From: Capsicum annuum
Taxonomy: Eukaryota; Streptophyta; Magnoliopsida; Solanales; Solanaceae
Direction of reading: 5' to 3'
DNA length: 64,000 nucleotides
Assembly (NCBI RefSeq): GCF_002878395.1
Contig: NC_061121.1
Span: 11,326,894-11,390,893, forward strand
In this document: positions 37,253 through 47,560 of the stretch, one piece after another
How the letters are laid out: each line of letters begins with the position of its first letter
Position numbering within the stretch: the first letter of the stretch is position 1
Position numbers and translations under genes: made by a program
The notes under the pieces: generated by a model
The model's database searches: none
Told to the model about the DNA's origin: nothing
What the model saw: the letters and a program-made list of their open reading frames with translations, nothing else

Positions 37253-38042
37253 GTAATTCAAGTGGCATTTGTAAAGAGACACACTTCCTTGTTTTGGTAA
37301 TTCTAGCAACATTTGTAAAGAGACACACTTCCTTGTTTGGGTAATTCCAGCAATATTTGTAAGGAAACGCACTTCCTTATTTGGTAAATCTAGCAACATT
37401 TGTGAGGAAACACACTTTCTTGTTTGGTAATTCAAGCGGTATTTGTAAAGAGATGCATTTCCTTGTGTGGAAAATTCAAGCAATATTTGTAAGGAGACGC
37501 ACTTCCTTGTTTGATAATTCAAGCAACATTTGTAAGGAGACACACTTCCTTGTTTGGTAATTCGATTGGCATTTGTAAGGAGACATACTTCCTTGTTTGG
37601 TAATTCCAGCAACATTTGTAAGGAGACGCACTTCCTTGTTTGGGTAATTCCAGCAATATTTGTAACGGGACGCACTTCCTTGTTTGGATAATTCAAGCAA
37701 CATTTGTAAGGAGACACACTTCCTTATTTTGGTAATTCAAACGCTATCATAAGGAGACACACTTTCTTGTTTTGGTAACTCAAGCAACATTGGAGGCGCA
37801 CTTCCTTGTTTGGGCAATTCAAGCAATATTTGTAAGAAGATGCACTTTCTTGTTTGGTTAATTCAAGAAATATTTGTGAGGAGACGCACTTTCTTTTTTG
37901 AGTAATTCAAGCGGCATTGGTAAGGAGACGCACTTCCTTGGTTTGGTAATTCAAGCGGCATTGGTAAAGAGATGTACTTTCTTGTTTTGATAATTCAAGC
38001 AACATTGGTAAGGAGATACATTTCTTTGATTGGGTAATTCAA
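37253..38042 (+). repeat. E2 43/44-bp tandem array, about 18 copies
   Basis: The unit starts GTAATTCAAGCAACATTTGT and continues AAGGAGACACACTTCC then TTGTTTG. About 18 units can be counted, followed to about 38310 by decayed scattered pieces that keep GCACTTTCT. It occupies the place of the 37-bp array of E1 but has an unrelated sequence. The 184-codon minus frame here is only the repeat read in one direction. Confidence 0.9.
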
Positions 38043-38485
38043 ACTTTGCTTTTGGGTAATGCACTTCCTATCAGTCCCTTGATTTCTAGAAAATGCACTT
38101 TCTAGTCAAGTTATTGCACTTAATCCTTTGGAGACGCACTTTCTTGCTAGTTTTCATTTGTTAGATAACATACTTTTTAACTAAAACTTATATCTCTAGA
38201 AGACGCACTTTCTGGTTAGAATCCCTCACTTTAATTCTTAGGAGATGCACTTCCTAGGCTTGGTTATTCAATTTTACTCTCAAGAGATGCATTTCTTGGT
38301 CAGAGTCTTGATTCATCATTACAACATGCAAGTAGGTATGATGTGACTTTCCCAAAAGTGTTCTGATAATAAACTAGGGCAACAATTTAATTCTTTTCTT
38401 TGAACTTTACTTTTCTGACAAATGAAATTTCTCTTTATAATAATTCTTGTTTGAGATAATTTTCTTTTAGTTTTGATGTGATTTC

Positions 38486-38730
38486 AGGCGCCTGCCTAAA
38501 GAACAGGGCGAATAAATGAAAAGTCAAGCAACAAGCTGAAAAAGTTGAAAACAAAGCAACAAGGTGAAAATATGAAAGTTAACGGATTGAAAAATAGCAA
38601 GTCAGGAGCCCTCCTGAAGAACAGGGTGAAGAAATTGAAAGTTAAGTAATGAGGTGAAGCATTGGAAAACCAAGCAACAAGTTGAAGAAATTGCAAGTCA
38701 GGAGCCTACCTGAAGAATAGGATGATGAAA
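38486..38730 (+). repeat. E2 CAGGAGCCCGCCTG-type array, 3 copies
   Basis: Copies start near 38486, 38604 and 38697. They share CAGGMGCCYNCCTGAAGAAC and AGGGTGA with the E1 array, but with longer spacers that repeat AAGCAACAAGGTGAAA-like text. Confidence 0.75.
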
Positions 38731-38989
38731 CTTACGTCAAGAGTCCAACTGAAACTGTATAGATAGGATTTTTGTAATTTCATTTATGTTTTAACTTGTA
38801 ATTTTTATTTTTTGATGTAATGACAGAGCCGTAGACCGGAGCCTCGACGGAAACTCACTCGAATCTCCAACTCGATCGTCGTTCTTCCTTTTGTTTCTTC
38901 CTTGTGAATAATGGTCGGGTCAAAATTCTGTCTCGTTGTCTACTTCTTTGTATGAAAACACTTTGTGTTTACCTGCAAAGAGGGTATGA

Positions 38990-40588
38990 TGTAGACACAT
39001 ATTTTGTCTCTCCCCGAAAGCATTCTTACCATTTTACCCTCATCTTAGTGTGTGCCCTCACCCGTGTGATAACCCCTTCATAAAAAGACAAAAATAACAA
39101 TTCCTAACTAATTTTATCTTAGTCTAACAACCCCTCCCTATTAAAAATGACACATCACCATCACCACCCTAACTACCCATGTGATCCCTCCCTTCTTTTT
39201 CTTGTCCCCAAAGAAAGAATATATGGGGGACCCACCAAAATTCCCACATCATAACAAATCCATGCCCATTATAAAAGAAAAATTCTAAGAGGAAAAAAGG
39301 GGTTCATTCTTTGATCATCATCTTCTCCACAATAACAACAATAACAAAATAATCTTCCTCACAACAACAACAACAATATGAAAAAAAGGGCACCGGTGAA
39401 CAGTACCAGTGAACAGTCCGGTGAACAGTAACGGCGTGAAAAGTGACGGTGAATGGGTCATTATTTGTCGATTTGGATTGTTGGTGTTAAGGTTCGGCTC
39501 AAGGTTTCCGGGTGCGGACTCTCTTTATTCGAGTAACATTGAGTTTGAAAGCTTCAAATTTAAGGTCCAATTCTTTCTTCTCTTTCATTTAATTCTTATG
39601 TGATTGTGATTGCGTGTGATTCGATACCGTGGTTTGTTTGTTGATGTGAATTGATGGTGACATTTGGGTGTGTAATGTGCTAAGCATGATTGGTGAATTT
39701 TCATTATTCTTGATTGGTGGATTGTGTACTGAAATGGGTTAATCACATGGTTGAGAATGAATTAGGGTGGGGATTAAAAATGGAGGAAAATGAATATTGA
39801 TTAATTTTGATGTATTGATAATGTTGAACATGATAGAATTGTGATACTTTGAACTTGGTAGGCAAACGTATGCCGGGTAGAAAAATTTAGGAATAATGAT
39901 TTGTCAGAGTGTTTGAATATGTGCGTGAGTGGTACTTTCTACTTTATTGCACGAAAAGTTTAAATTGTACTAAGTTTAAATTGTACTCATTTGGCCGGGG
40001 AATGCCACGAAGGATTTGTATTGATTTATCCGGGGAATGCCCCGAAGTAGAATGTACGCAAAGGAGGCTCGTGATCAAGGCCCTAAACATCGGGTGGAGT
40101 TTAGTTTAGGATTAGTTTAGAATAGAATAGGTTTTATATTTTAGCACCTCTTTTATTTTGGATTGTATAGTTTGGACTGAACATTATTTTGGTTTGTTTT
40201 GAATTTTATGTGATTTGTTTGTTTGCTTGTTTTGTGTGTTTATGTGGTTTGTACATTTGTAATGTCAAATTAGCCGATACGCTCCACCAAGCGACCATGG
40301 TCGAACCATGGGATCGAGGGGTGCCTAACACCTTCCCCTCGGTCAACAGAATTCCTTAGCCAAAATCTCTGTTCGAGGATCAGTTTTTAGAGTCAAACCG
40401 TTTCGAAAAGGATTTTTCAAAGGTGACTTGGCTCACCGGATTATGCCGAGTGGCGACTCTGAATAAGAAAAAATAATGCAAATAATCCTTTTTTTTCAAA
40501 TCAAATTTTTTCATTTTTATCACCTTAATAATAAAACTTTTTCGAACTTAAAATACATATCTTTTTTTGGTCAAAAAGGGGTGTTACA
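38990..40588 (+). repeat. E2 3' LTR
   Basis: 1,599 bp, TGTAGACACATATTTTG to GGGGTGTTACA, after the purine tract AAAGAGGGTATGA. A 16-bp internal duplication (AAGTTTAAATTGTACT, about 39957-39988) distinguishes it from the 5' LTR. Confidence 0.9.
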
Positions 40589-41870
40589 ACGTGTTATAAA
40601 TTTGCTAAAAAAATCAATCACAAGACGCTTTTATAACCACAAAAATGCTATGGATGCCAACATGTGTGTTGTCAAGTTGTGAGGTTATCTACTACTATGA
40701 TAATGTGGACGGAAATTAATTTTTCTTAAACTACGAATCAAATCTAATATAATGTTGTGTTGCTATTATTTCCAAGTTAGAAGGTCCGAAAGAGTCATAG
40801 GTGCGGATTATGCATTAGAAAGCATCAATAACATAAAGGAAACAATACCAAAACTTTGGGAAGTTGACAAGGTGATTGAAGTTAACTACTCTGGTGTTGC
40901 TGCGGAGATCTGTTATATCTTAGAATATCTCTAATCTTTATCTCTAATCTCTAATCTCTATCTCTAATATATTAAAAGTGTGAAGGGCTTTAGAAATATT
41001 GTTTGAATTTTTTGTTCGTCATTAAAAGTCCAAGCAATAAATAAAATCATATTCATTAATACATATGAGTCTTAAAATATATGTAAAGAACGTAATAGAA
41101 TAAATATACAAGTTTTTTTCTTTTCCTTTTTACCGTCTTGTCGAAAAGTCATTGTAGATGGAGTAGTAGTCATTAATAAACACTAGGAAGAACATTTGTG
41201 TTTGGTTGTGCCTATCTCTGAATTAGTAAATCCTGTCCCCTTTCTGAACTTCTCCATGATGAAGTTAAGGTTGCTTATCAAGATGGAGCAAGGATCATTC
41301 AACCATGACAACTTTTGGTACATGTCTTTTCACATGCTTTACTATTTGATTAACGTTTGAATAACTTTTCCTCTTTATACAATTTAATTGTAAGGTGAAG
41401 ATGAACAAAAAAATAATTTGAAAATCAGTAAGTAGATTTCAATCATTATATATTAACGTCAATGTCTATTTAATAAGGTACTATAAATTCTTGATGCATC
41501 AAAATGTTTTTCATAGTTGAATCTTGATAAAATAATAACAACTGGAAGATGTTCAAGATTTTATTAAATAATTTTGATTAAATAATTAAATAAAATTTTG
41601 ATTAAAAGGACGATTAGTGTTAGTTGAATCTTGTTCAAGATGTTTTCTTCCACACTCAAATAAATCAAGATGTTCAAGATGTTCTACTTGGAGGATTAGG
41701 CTTAGTTGAATCTTGTTAAATTTTTGTGTTATTTCTTTTCTCCGTTTTCTTTGAGTGTGGAAGGGAAGCCTTGAAGTTACTGGTAAAGTTATTTTCATGT
41801 GATCTAGAGGTCACAGGTTAAAGCTGTGAAACAACCTCTAGCATAAATATAGGGTAAGCATATAATAAAT
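40589..41870. other. Host intergenic region with exon-like piece
   Basis: Between E2 and the next solo LTR. Apart from the exon-like frame at 40752-40934 it holds a CTCTAATCTCTAT-type microsatellite (about 40930-40965) and AT-rich sequence without recognised genes. A minus frame at 41586-41798 matches nothing I know. Confidence 0.4.
40752..40934 (+). pseudogene. Unrecognised exon-like fragment
   Basis: A frame reading VRRSERVIGADYALESINNI and then KETIPKLWEVDKVIEVNYSG to a stop at 40934. The composition looks like a real helical protein, unlike the neighbouring random frames. A pyrimidine-rich stretch ending CCAAG stands just before GTTAGAAGG (about 40775-40785), as at a splice acceptor. No family is recognised. 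It may be the last exon of a host gene whose upstream part was separated by E2. Confidence 0.35.
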
Positions 41871-44146
41871 TGTAACACCCCGCATTTCGGGTAAGAACGA
41901 AAATCGTCGTTTCTATGCGTAGATGATCCAAAAGCCATAAATCCTATGCAAATTTGGCATATTAATCAATTATATAGTGTGGGAACCTATTTGAGCATGA
42001 ATTGATATCATAGAGGTCCCTAAAATCAAGGACGAGTTGAAAGCTTTCCTATCGTTCGAGTTTGAGTGAGCATCGAAACTTGGGTCAACTTCAATCGACC
42101 ATAACTCTTGGTATATAACTAATTAGAGGGCCTACTATATATCAAATGAAATATCTTTGGATTATCTTTTCAACGATATCAATTTCTCCAAAATCCAATA
42201 CCCGAGCGAAAAGTTATGGCCATTTTTGTGACTGAGATAGTAGCATCGCGCGATTAGCGTACGACGACGCACCCAATTTCCAGGTGCTGTTTTCGCAATT
42301 TTAAGGGCAAAAGTGGTATTTTCCACCCCCTATTCAGCCATAATACGGGATCAAATCCTCCAAACACTAAAATAACATTATTTTCTCTCAAAATCACCAA
42401 GAACACTCCTTAGGGTTTCAACCCAAAGATCACAATATATCTCAATATTTAACCGTGGGTTTTCCTTAATTCTTCAAGATTCAGAATCCCCATTACGAGG
42501 GCTACAAGAAGTACCCATCAATCGGACGTATAATATCCCAAAAGATAGAGTTCATTCAGAAGCTTCTAATTTAAGGTGAGTGGGGTTTTCCTAAAATCTC
42601 ATGGGCATAGAAATCTTCTTTTAATTATGCAAAGGGTTTAGAAATCATGATTTTAAGAAAATAGTTTTGGATTTATGATTATAAACATGTTTTAGAAGCC
42701 TTGATGATATTGTTTTGGTCTTTAGGCCTTCCCCCAAATTGATTTGAAATTATATATATATGTAAGCATGTGTTTTAAGGTTGATGATTGAATTGAGAGC
42801 ATGACTCATGAAAAATCCCTCTCTTGTTATGATTTTCCTTTACTTATGATATGCTAGGAATTATTTTTAATACATCTTGAAAAGCATGATATAAAATGTC
42901 TTGAGTAATGTTATATTTGGATTATGATTTTGATTTCAAAAGAGAGGGTTGTTTATGTTGATGAATATTGAACATATTCATATAATGAAAAGATTTGCAT
43001 GGTTTGTTAAAGATTACATGACCACCACATTGTTATTGAAAGAATGTAAATCCTTGAATAATTTTGACTTATGCTTTCAAAACACGAAATCTCTTACACT
43101 ATTTGCATGTTTGGGTGGTCTGAATTGAGTTTTTGATGAAAGAATCATACATGATGCATTATGGCTCAGAAATAGGATGTGCAAGTCTTGGTGTGAGGAC
43201 ACTAACTCAGATAATGGCATGGTAATTCAGAATAGAACAGAATGCATGTTTGAAATCAGATTTTCAGATTTTAAAACTAAAATGATGCATGTTTCAGAAC
43301 AAACTAAAATTGGGCATAAAGAGAGCTTAGGTGGTTCTCCGAAGAAGGCACGAGTTCAGACAACTCATTGCCCAAAATCTTGATTTTCCGATCTGAGTAT
43401 ATTACTATACGTTGGCCTAGTGCCCTGTGGCGTATCAGACTCAGGCACTCGAATCCTTGCAGCACACTTGGTTTGGGGGATTCCCCTCCGAGTCAATGGC
43501 AGATTCCATATAGCCCATGAAATATCAGACTTGTAGGGGAATGCCACCTAACTTAGAAGTAATACAAACATCAAAAACTGCAATGACAAAAAGGTTTTAT
43601 GTTTTCAAAAATACCCATGTGTTTAGAAATTATATCTTTCATGATGTTTATGACTAGCTCTCAACTATTTTATTTATATAAAAGCTTTATTTTAGATTGC
43701 TCTATGTACCAGTACATTTGTATTGACCCCCCCCCCTCCCTCCAGATTCTGAGGCATAGTCTAGGGGTCCTGATAAACAGTAGATTTGATCAGACATAAG
43801 TGAAGAGAGCCTTTTATATTTCAGAAGGCCTAGTTTCTTTCAGACAGTTATTATTTATTATAGTTTTGGTCTACTGGGGGCCTTGTCCCAGTTTTCAGAA
43901 AGTTGTTATTTGATTATGTAGTAGAGATTTATCACAGACGGTTTTCAGACGGTGTTGAGTTGATACTGGATTTTATTCCTCATTGTTAAACTAAATTTAG
44001 ATTATGACCATGTTTCCGTAGCAGATTTTATTTCCGCATTTCCTAATTATATATGAATGGTGTATATGATTACAAGTTTGAAGGACTCTCGGCCTTCATG
44101 GTTCGGGATATCCGTCACGGCCAGGGTCCTGGTTCGGATCGTGACA
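41871..44146 (+). repeat. Solo LTR, plus orientation
   Basis: 2,276 bp from TGTAACACCCCGCATTTCGG to GGTTCGGATCGTGACA, flanked by TAAAT on both sides (41866-41870 and 44147-44151). It is the same family as 6186-9227 in the opposite direction. The family termini and the ATTTAAGGTGAGTGGGG text (about 42571-42586) are like LTRs that I associate with Solanaceae Ty3 chromoviruses. No internal genes or second LTR were found. It includes a run of about nine C at 43728-43737. Confidence 0.7.
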
Positions 44147-45146
44147 TAAATCCTTTTGATTCGGCCCTTCCTTAGACCCCAGTCCCCAAGCTTTAGTGTA
44201 CCAGACTATTCCTTTTTTAATCACCGCACTTTGATCCCAATTTATTATATTTTTAGGTAGAAAGATCCGACATGTATTCAATGATATTTTTCCTGTGACA
44301 TGCAATTCTTCTGTGCATATGGTTGTATTTCCTTTGTGCCCAAAGAAATATCTAGAGTGGTTCTGATCTTCAATGATATGATTTGATGTGTGTAGAGTTT
44401 ATTTGTGTAAAACGTGATCTGCACCTCTCTAGTTCTCTAATCTCTCTCCCTTTTGTTATACTTGTGCTGGATTTTTTCTAATGCGCAATTTTTAAAGATC
44501 CCGAGATGCAGCTAATCACATTTTAGAAGATTACTGCAAGCAACATCAGTTATGTGAATGTATTTTCAAAGATGGCCCACCTTGTTGATTGGCATTTTGA
44601 TTTTATGAAATGATAAACTAAAAATATCAAGATAAAAATAATATTAATTAATTATATATCTCTGCACTAAGAAAAATTAATCTAAGTTGGAGAGGTGGTA
44701 TATGAATTGGCTTTAATTACCTTCGAGACTTTCTGTTGTCCATCCTGTATTTCATATTTCCATATTAAGACGGTATCTTTAAGATGTTGTCATGGAATTC
44801 GATTGACTTGGGATCATGAGTTGAATTAAAAGGAGGGGCCTATATCTGTTTTAAATAGACGTAGTAGAAAGTTGAGGTCGAAGAGTATTTTATTCAGTGA
44901 AAATTCAATGATATTTTTTTTTTGACGAAATCGACCCCTTCAACGTCATTGATATTATTGTAGTACTAAGATCCAAAATCCCTCCAATGATATTATTGTA
45001 ATACTATGTGTGCATGTGATTGTATGTCCTTTGTGCCAAAAGACATATCTAGAGTGTGTGGTTCTCTTCAATGATATGATTATGTGTAAGAGGTGTTGGG
45101 TTAATGGTGTAAAAGTGTGTGGAGTTCTTCCAAAGATGGCCATCTT
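44147..45146. repeat. Host duplicated block (SOT-flank repeat)
   Basis: No gene. It contains two versions of a motif block (about 44255-44590 and 44925-45146) that also occurs at 61990-62450, and the block 44578-44770 that matches 5845-6054 and 50486-50680. It is interrupted at 45147 by the copia element; the interrupted sentence continues at 50484. Confidence 0.55.
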
Positions 45147-46088
45147 TGTTGGGTACGATGTAATTTTAATGACTAACAAACTGACAAAATGATATGAAAC
45201 ATGTCCGCCAAGCTAGTTCATAGACACACTCTCTCATGTAGCTGAAACTTGTAGCAAAATCATCGATGATTAAAGATAAGCGTGCAAAAATCAAAGAAGG
45301 ATCAGATGGATGATTAATTCAGATAAACTCAAGGAAATAAACACGTGTTGATTTAAAAAGTTGGAGTTTGACTACAACATTAAGGAGACAAGAGTTGAAA
45401 TTGAAGAAGGAATGTTAGAATTGAAGAAGGAATCTTACTTGAAGTAGAACTCTATGCAATGAGAGTTCTGATTGAAGGGAGAGTTTGAAATAATGAATGA
45501 CTCTTTGAAGAGATGTTCTTAAATAAAATATGTATCATTCAGATTAATTCACGCACTTACAAAGCTGAGAAGAGCTATCGACAGATTGACTTCACGAAGT
45601 GCTACTCAATCAGTGAAGAAACACAATTAAAGAACCTGGTCCTAGTATAAAATCTAGCTAAGAATTTTAGCATTGATTGTTAGGATTTGTTCATTGTGCT
45701 GGACTATTGATGTAATATTAGTTTCAGTGTGTTATAAACTAAACTAGGAGCTAGTCTTAGAGTTGGGAAAAACTAAGAGACTTTGAAAACACATACCTTG
45801 GGTGGTGTATGTGTAGTTAGGAATTAGAGTTTATAATTCCTAGGTTACAAGAGTTTTATAATCAGTTGTTGTTGAGGCTCAAAGTTGTTTAGTGATGTTG
45901 GGGTTAAATCCTGTAGAGATACAGGTCGTGGTTTTCACACCTTTTTGAGTTGGGTGTTTTCCACATAAAACTCATTGTGTTCTTTACTTCCCGTTTTACT
46001 GCTTCCTTTGAACACGTCAGGTGACCCGCTCCATCCATAGGCAAATCTTACGTTAAAGTCACTAATCAGTAGGGCACACACTCTAACA
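45147..46088 (+). repeat. 5' LTR of SIRE-like element
   Basis: 942 bp, TGTTGGGTACGATG to CACTCTAACA. It has an internal small repeat around 45408-45436 (ATTGAAGAAGGAAT-type) that is single in the 3' LTR. Confidence 0.9.
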
Positions 46089-46090
46089 AG

Positions 46091-46106
46091 TGGTATCAGA
46101 GTGAGG
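46091..46106 (+). other. Primer-binding site of SIRE-like element
   Basis: TGGTATCAGAGTGAGG, complementary to the 3' end of initiator methionine tRNA apart from the changed base after TGGTATCAGAG. It sits two bases after the LTR. Confidence 0.85.
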
Positions 46107-46147
46107 TTGTCTTAAAAAGGGTTAACACCTAAGACAAAGATCACTAT

Positions 46148-47560
46148 GATGAATTCCGCACCTCCTACTGGTCATAGTGAAGGTCAATCTACTACTAGAC
46201 CTCCACTCCTTGATGGTTCTCACTTCATTTGGTGGAAAGCTAGGATGAAAACGTATTTCAAAGTGTAGATTATGAATTATGGGATAGAATTATTTATGGA
46301 CTAACAATTCCCATGAAGATAGTGGATGGAGAACAAATGAAAAAGGTAAGGAGTGAATTCACCCCAGAATATCTTGTTTCACTATAAAAGAATGCAAAAG
46401 CCAAAAACATTCTTGTTTGTGGTCGTGGTCCAGCCGAGTACACTAGAGTGTCTAATTGCAACATTTCTAAACAAATCTAGGATGCATTGGTGAATGCATA
46501 TGAAGGCACTAGCCAAGTGAGAAAATTCAAAATTGCATTACTTCTCACTGAATATAAGGCTTTCAAAATGGATAAAAATGAGTCACTACAACAAATGATA
46601 ACTACGTTAAATTTATTTGTAAAGGAGTTATCATCTCTAGAAAAGGTTTTATCTACTGAGGAATAGGTAGAGAAGGTCTTGAGAGTCCTACCAAAGTCTA
46701 AGTGGGGTGTCAAAGTTACACCCACAAGAGAATCTAAGGATCTCTCTAGAATATCCCTTGATGAGTTATTTGGTAATTTGAAGACCTATGAGATGAACAT
46801 GGAAGATCTAAATAGGGAATCTAAAAGTGATGAATCAAATGATGAAGAAAAAAAATAAAATTTCTCTCATGGCCATTGGAGATTCAGACATGGAAGAAGA
46901 TGATGGAACCTCTGAGGTAAGTATTCTTGAACTCAAAGAGAAGTTGCATTTATTTTCTAAAAAAGAACTTGTTTCCTTAATGAGTGTTCTAATTGATGAT
47001 TTCCAAGAATTAACTTCTGATAGGGATGAGTTGTTCAACAATCTTGCATGCCTCAAGTTTGACTTTATTGATCTAGAAACTTGTAAGAACACTGTTGAAA
47101 AGAAAAACTACACTCTTAAGGAACAAGTTGGTCAACTTGATTCTTCAAATTTGACCATAAAATCTGAAATCTTAAAACTGACTCTTTCTAGCAAGGAAAT
47201 AGAATCAAAAGTGATGAACAAGAAAATATTGACCTTGAATTGACCAAGTCCAAACAAGAATGTAGTGATGAAAAGGAAAAGGTGAACAATTTAATCCAAG
47301 AAGTCTCTAAACTAAAACTTGATCTTGAGAAGGTAAACAGATGGACAAATTCCTCAAAAATTGTTCATCAACTCAGTGAAAAAACTCACAATAAAAGGGT
47401 TGGATTGGATTTTTCAAGAGCTCTAATGTTACTAAGGATTTATATTATATATGTGGTAACCATGGACATCCAAATACTGAATGTCCATTTGCTGCTTAAA
47501 GTAGAGATAAGAGCACTAATTTGGAAAAGAAATCTGATTTCTTGGTAGTACAGACAAATA
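46148..47560 (+). pseudogene. gag: Copia gag pseudogene (UBN2 type)
   Basis: The ATG at 46148 gives MMNSAPPTGHSEGQSTTRPP then LLDGSHFIWWKARMKTYF, the usual copia gag opening. A stop follows, and UBN2-like text continues with stops (SLQQMITTLNLFVKELSSLE near 46580-46645). Next comes an acidic segment (MAIGDSDMEEDDGTSE at about 46872) and a long coiled-coil part to 47230. A zinc knuckle near 47435-47480 reads YYICGNHGHPNTECP, with Tyr where the first Cys should be. Several stops and frame changes make it non-functional. Confidence 0.8.

Larger units (their letters stand above)
29841..40588 (+). mobile_element. E2: gag-only Ty3/gypsy (Tat/Ogre-like) LTR retrotransposon
   Basis: 10,748 bp with the same plan as E1: 5' LTR 29841-31509, primer-binding site 31514-31531, leader, gag remnant 33109-34942, non-coding region with tandem arrays, purine tract and 3' LTR 38990-40588. 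The target duplication is ACATG/ACGTG, with one mismatch. No pol reading was found. The LTRs differ from those of E1 in their first few hundred bases but share the inner part, so E1 and E2 are relatives and not recent copies of each other. Confidence 0.85.

Noticed and set aside
37163..37717. 184-codon minus-strand frame with repeated MLLELPNKEV-type text
   Set aside because: It is the 43/44-bp tandem array read in one direction. The neighbouring frames show the same peptide, so it is not a gene.
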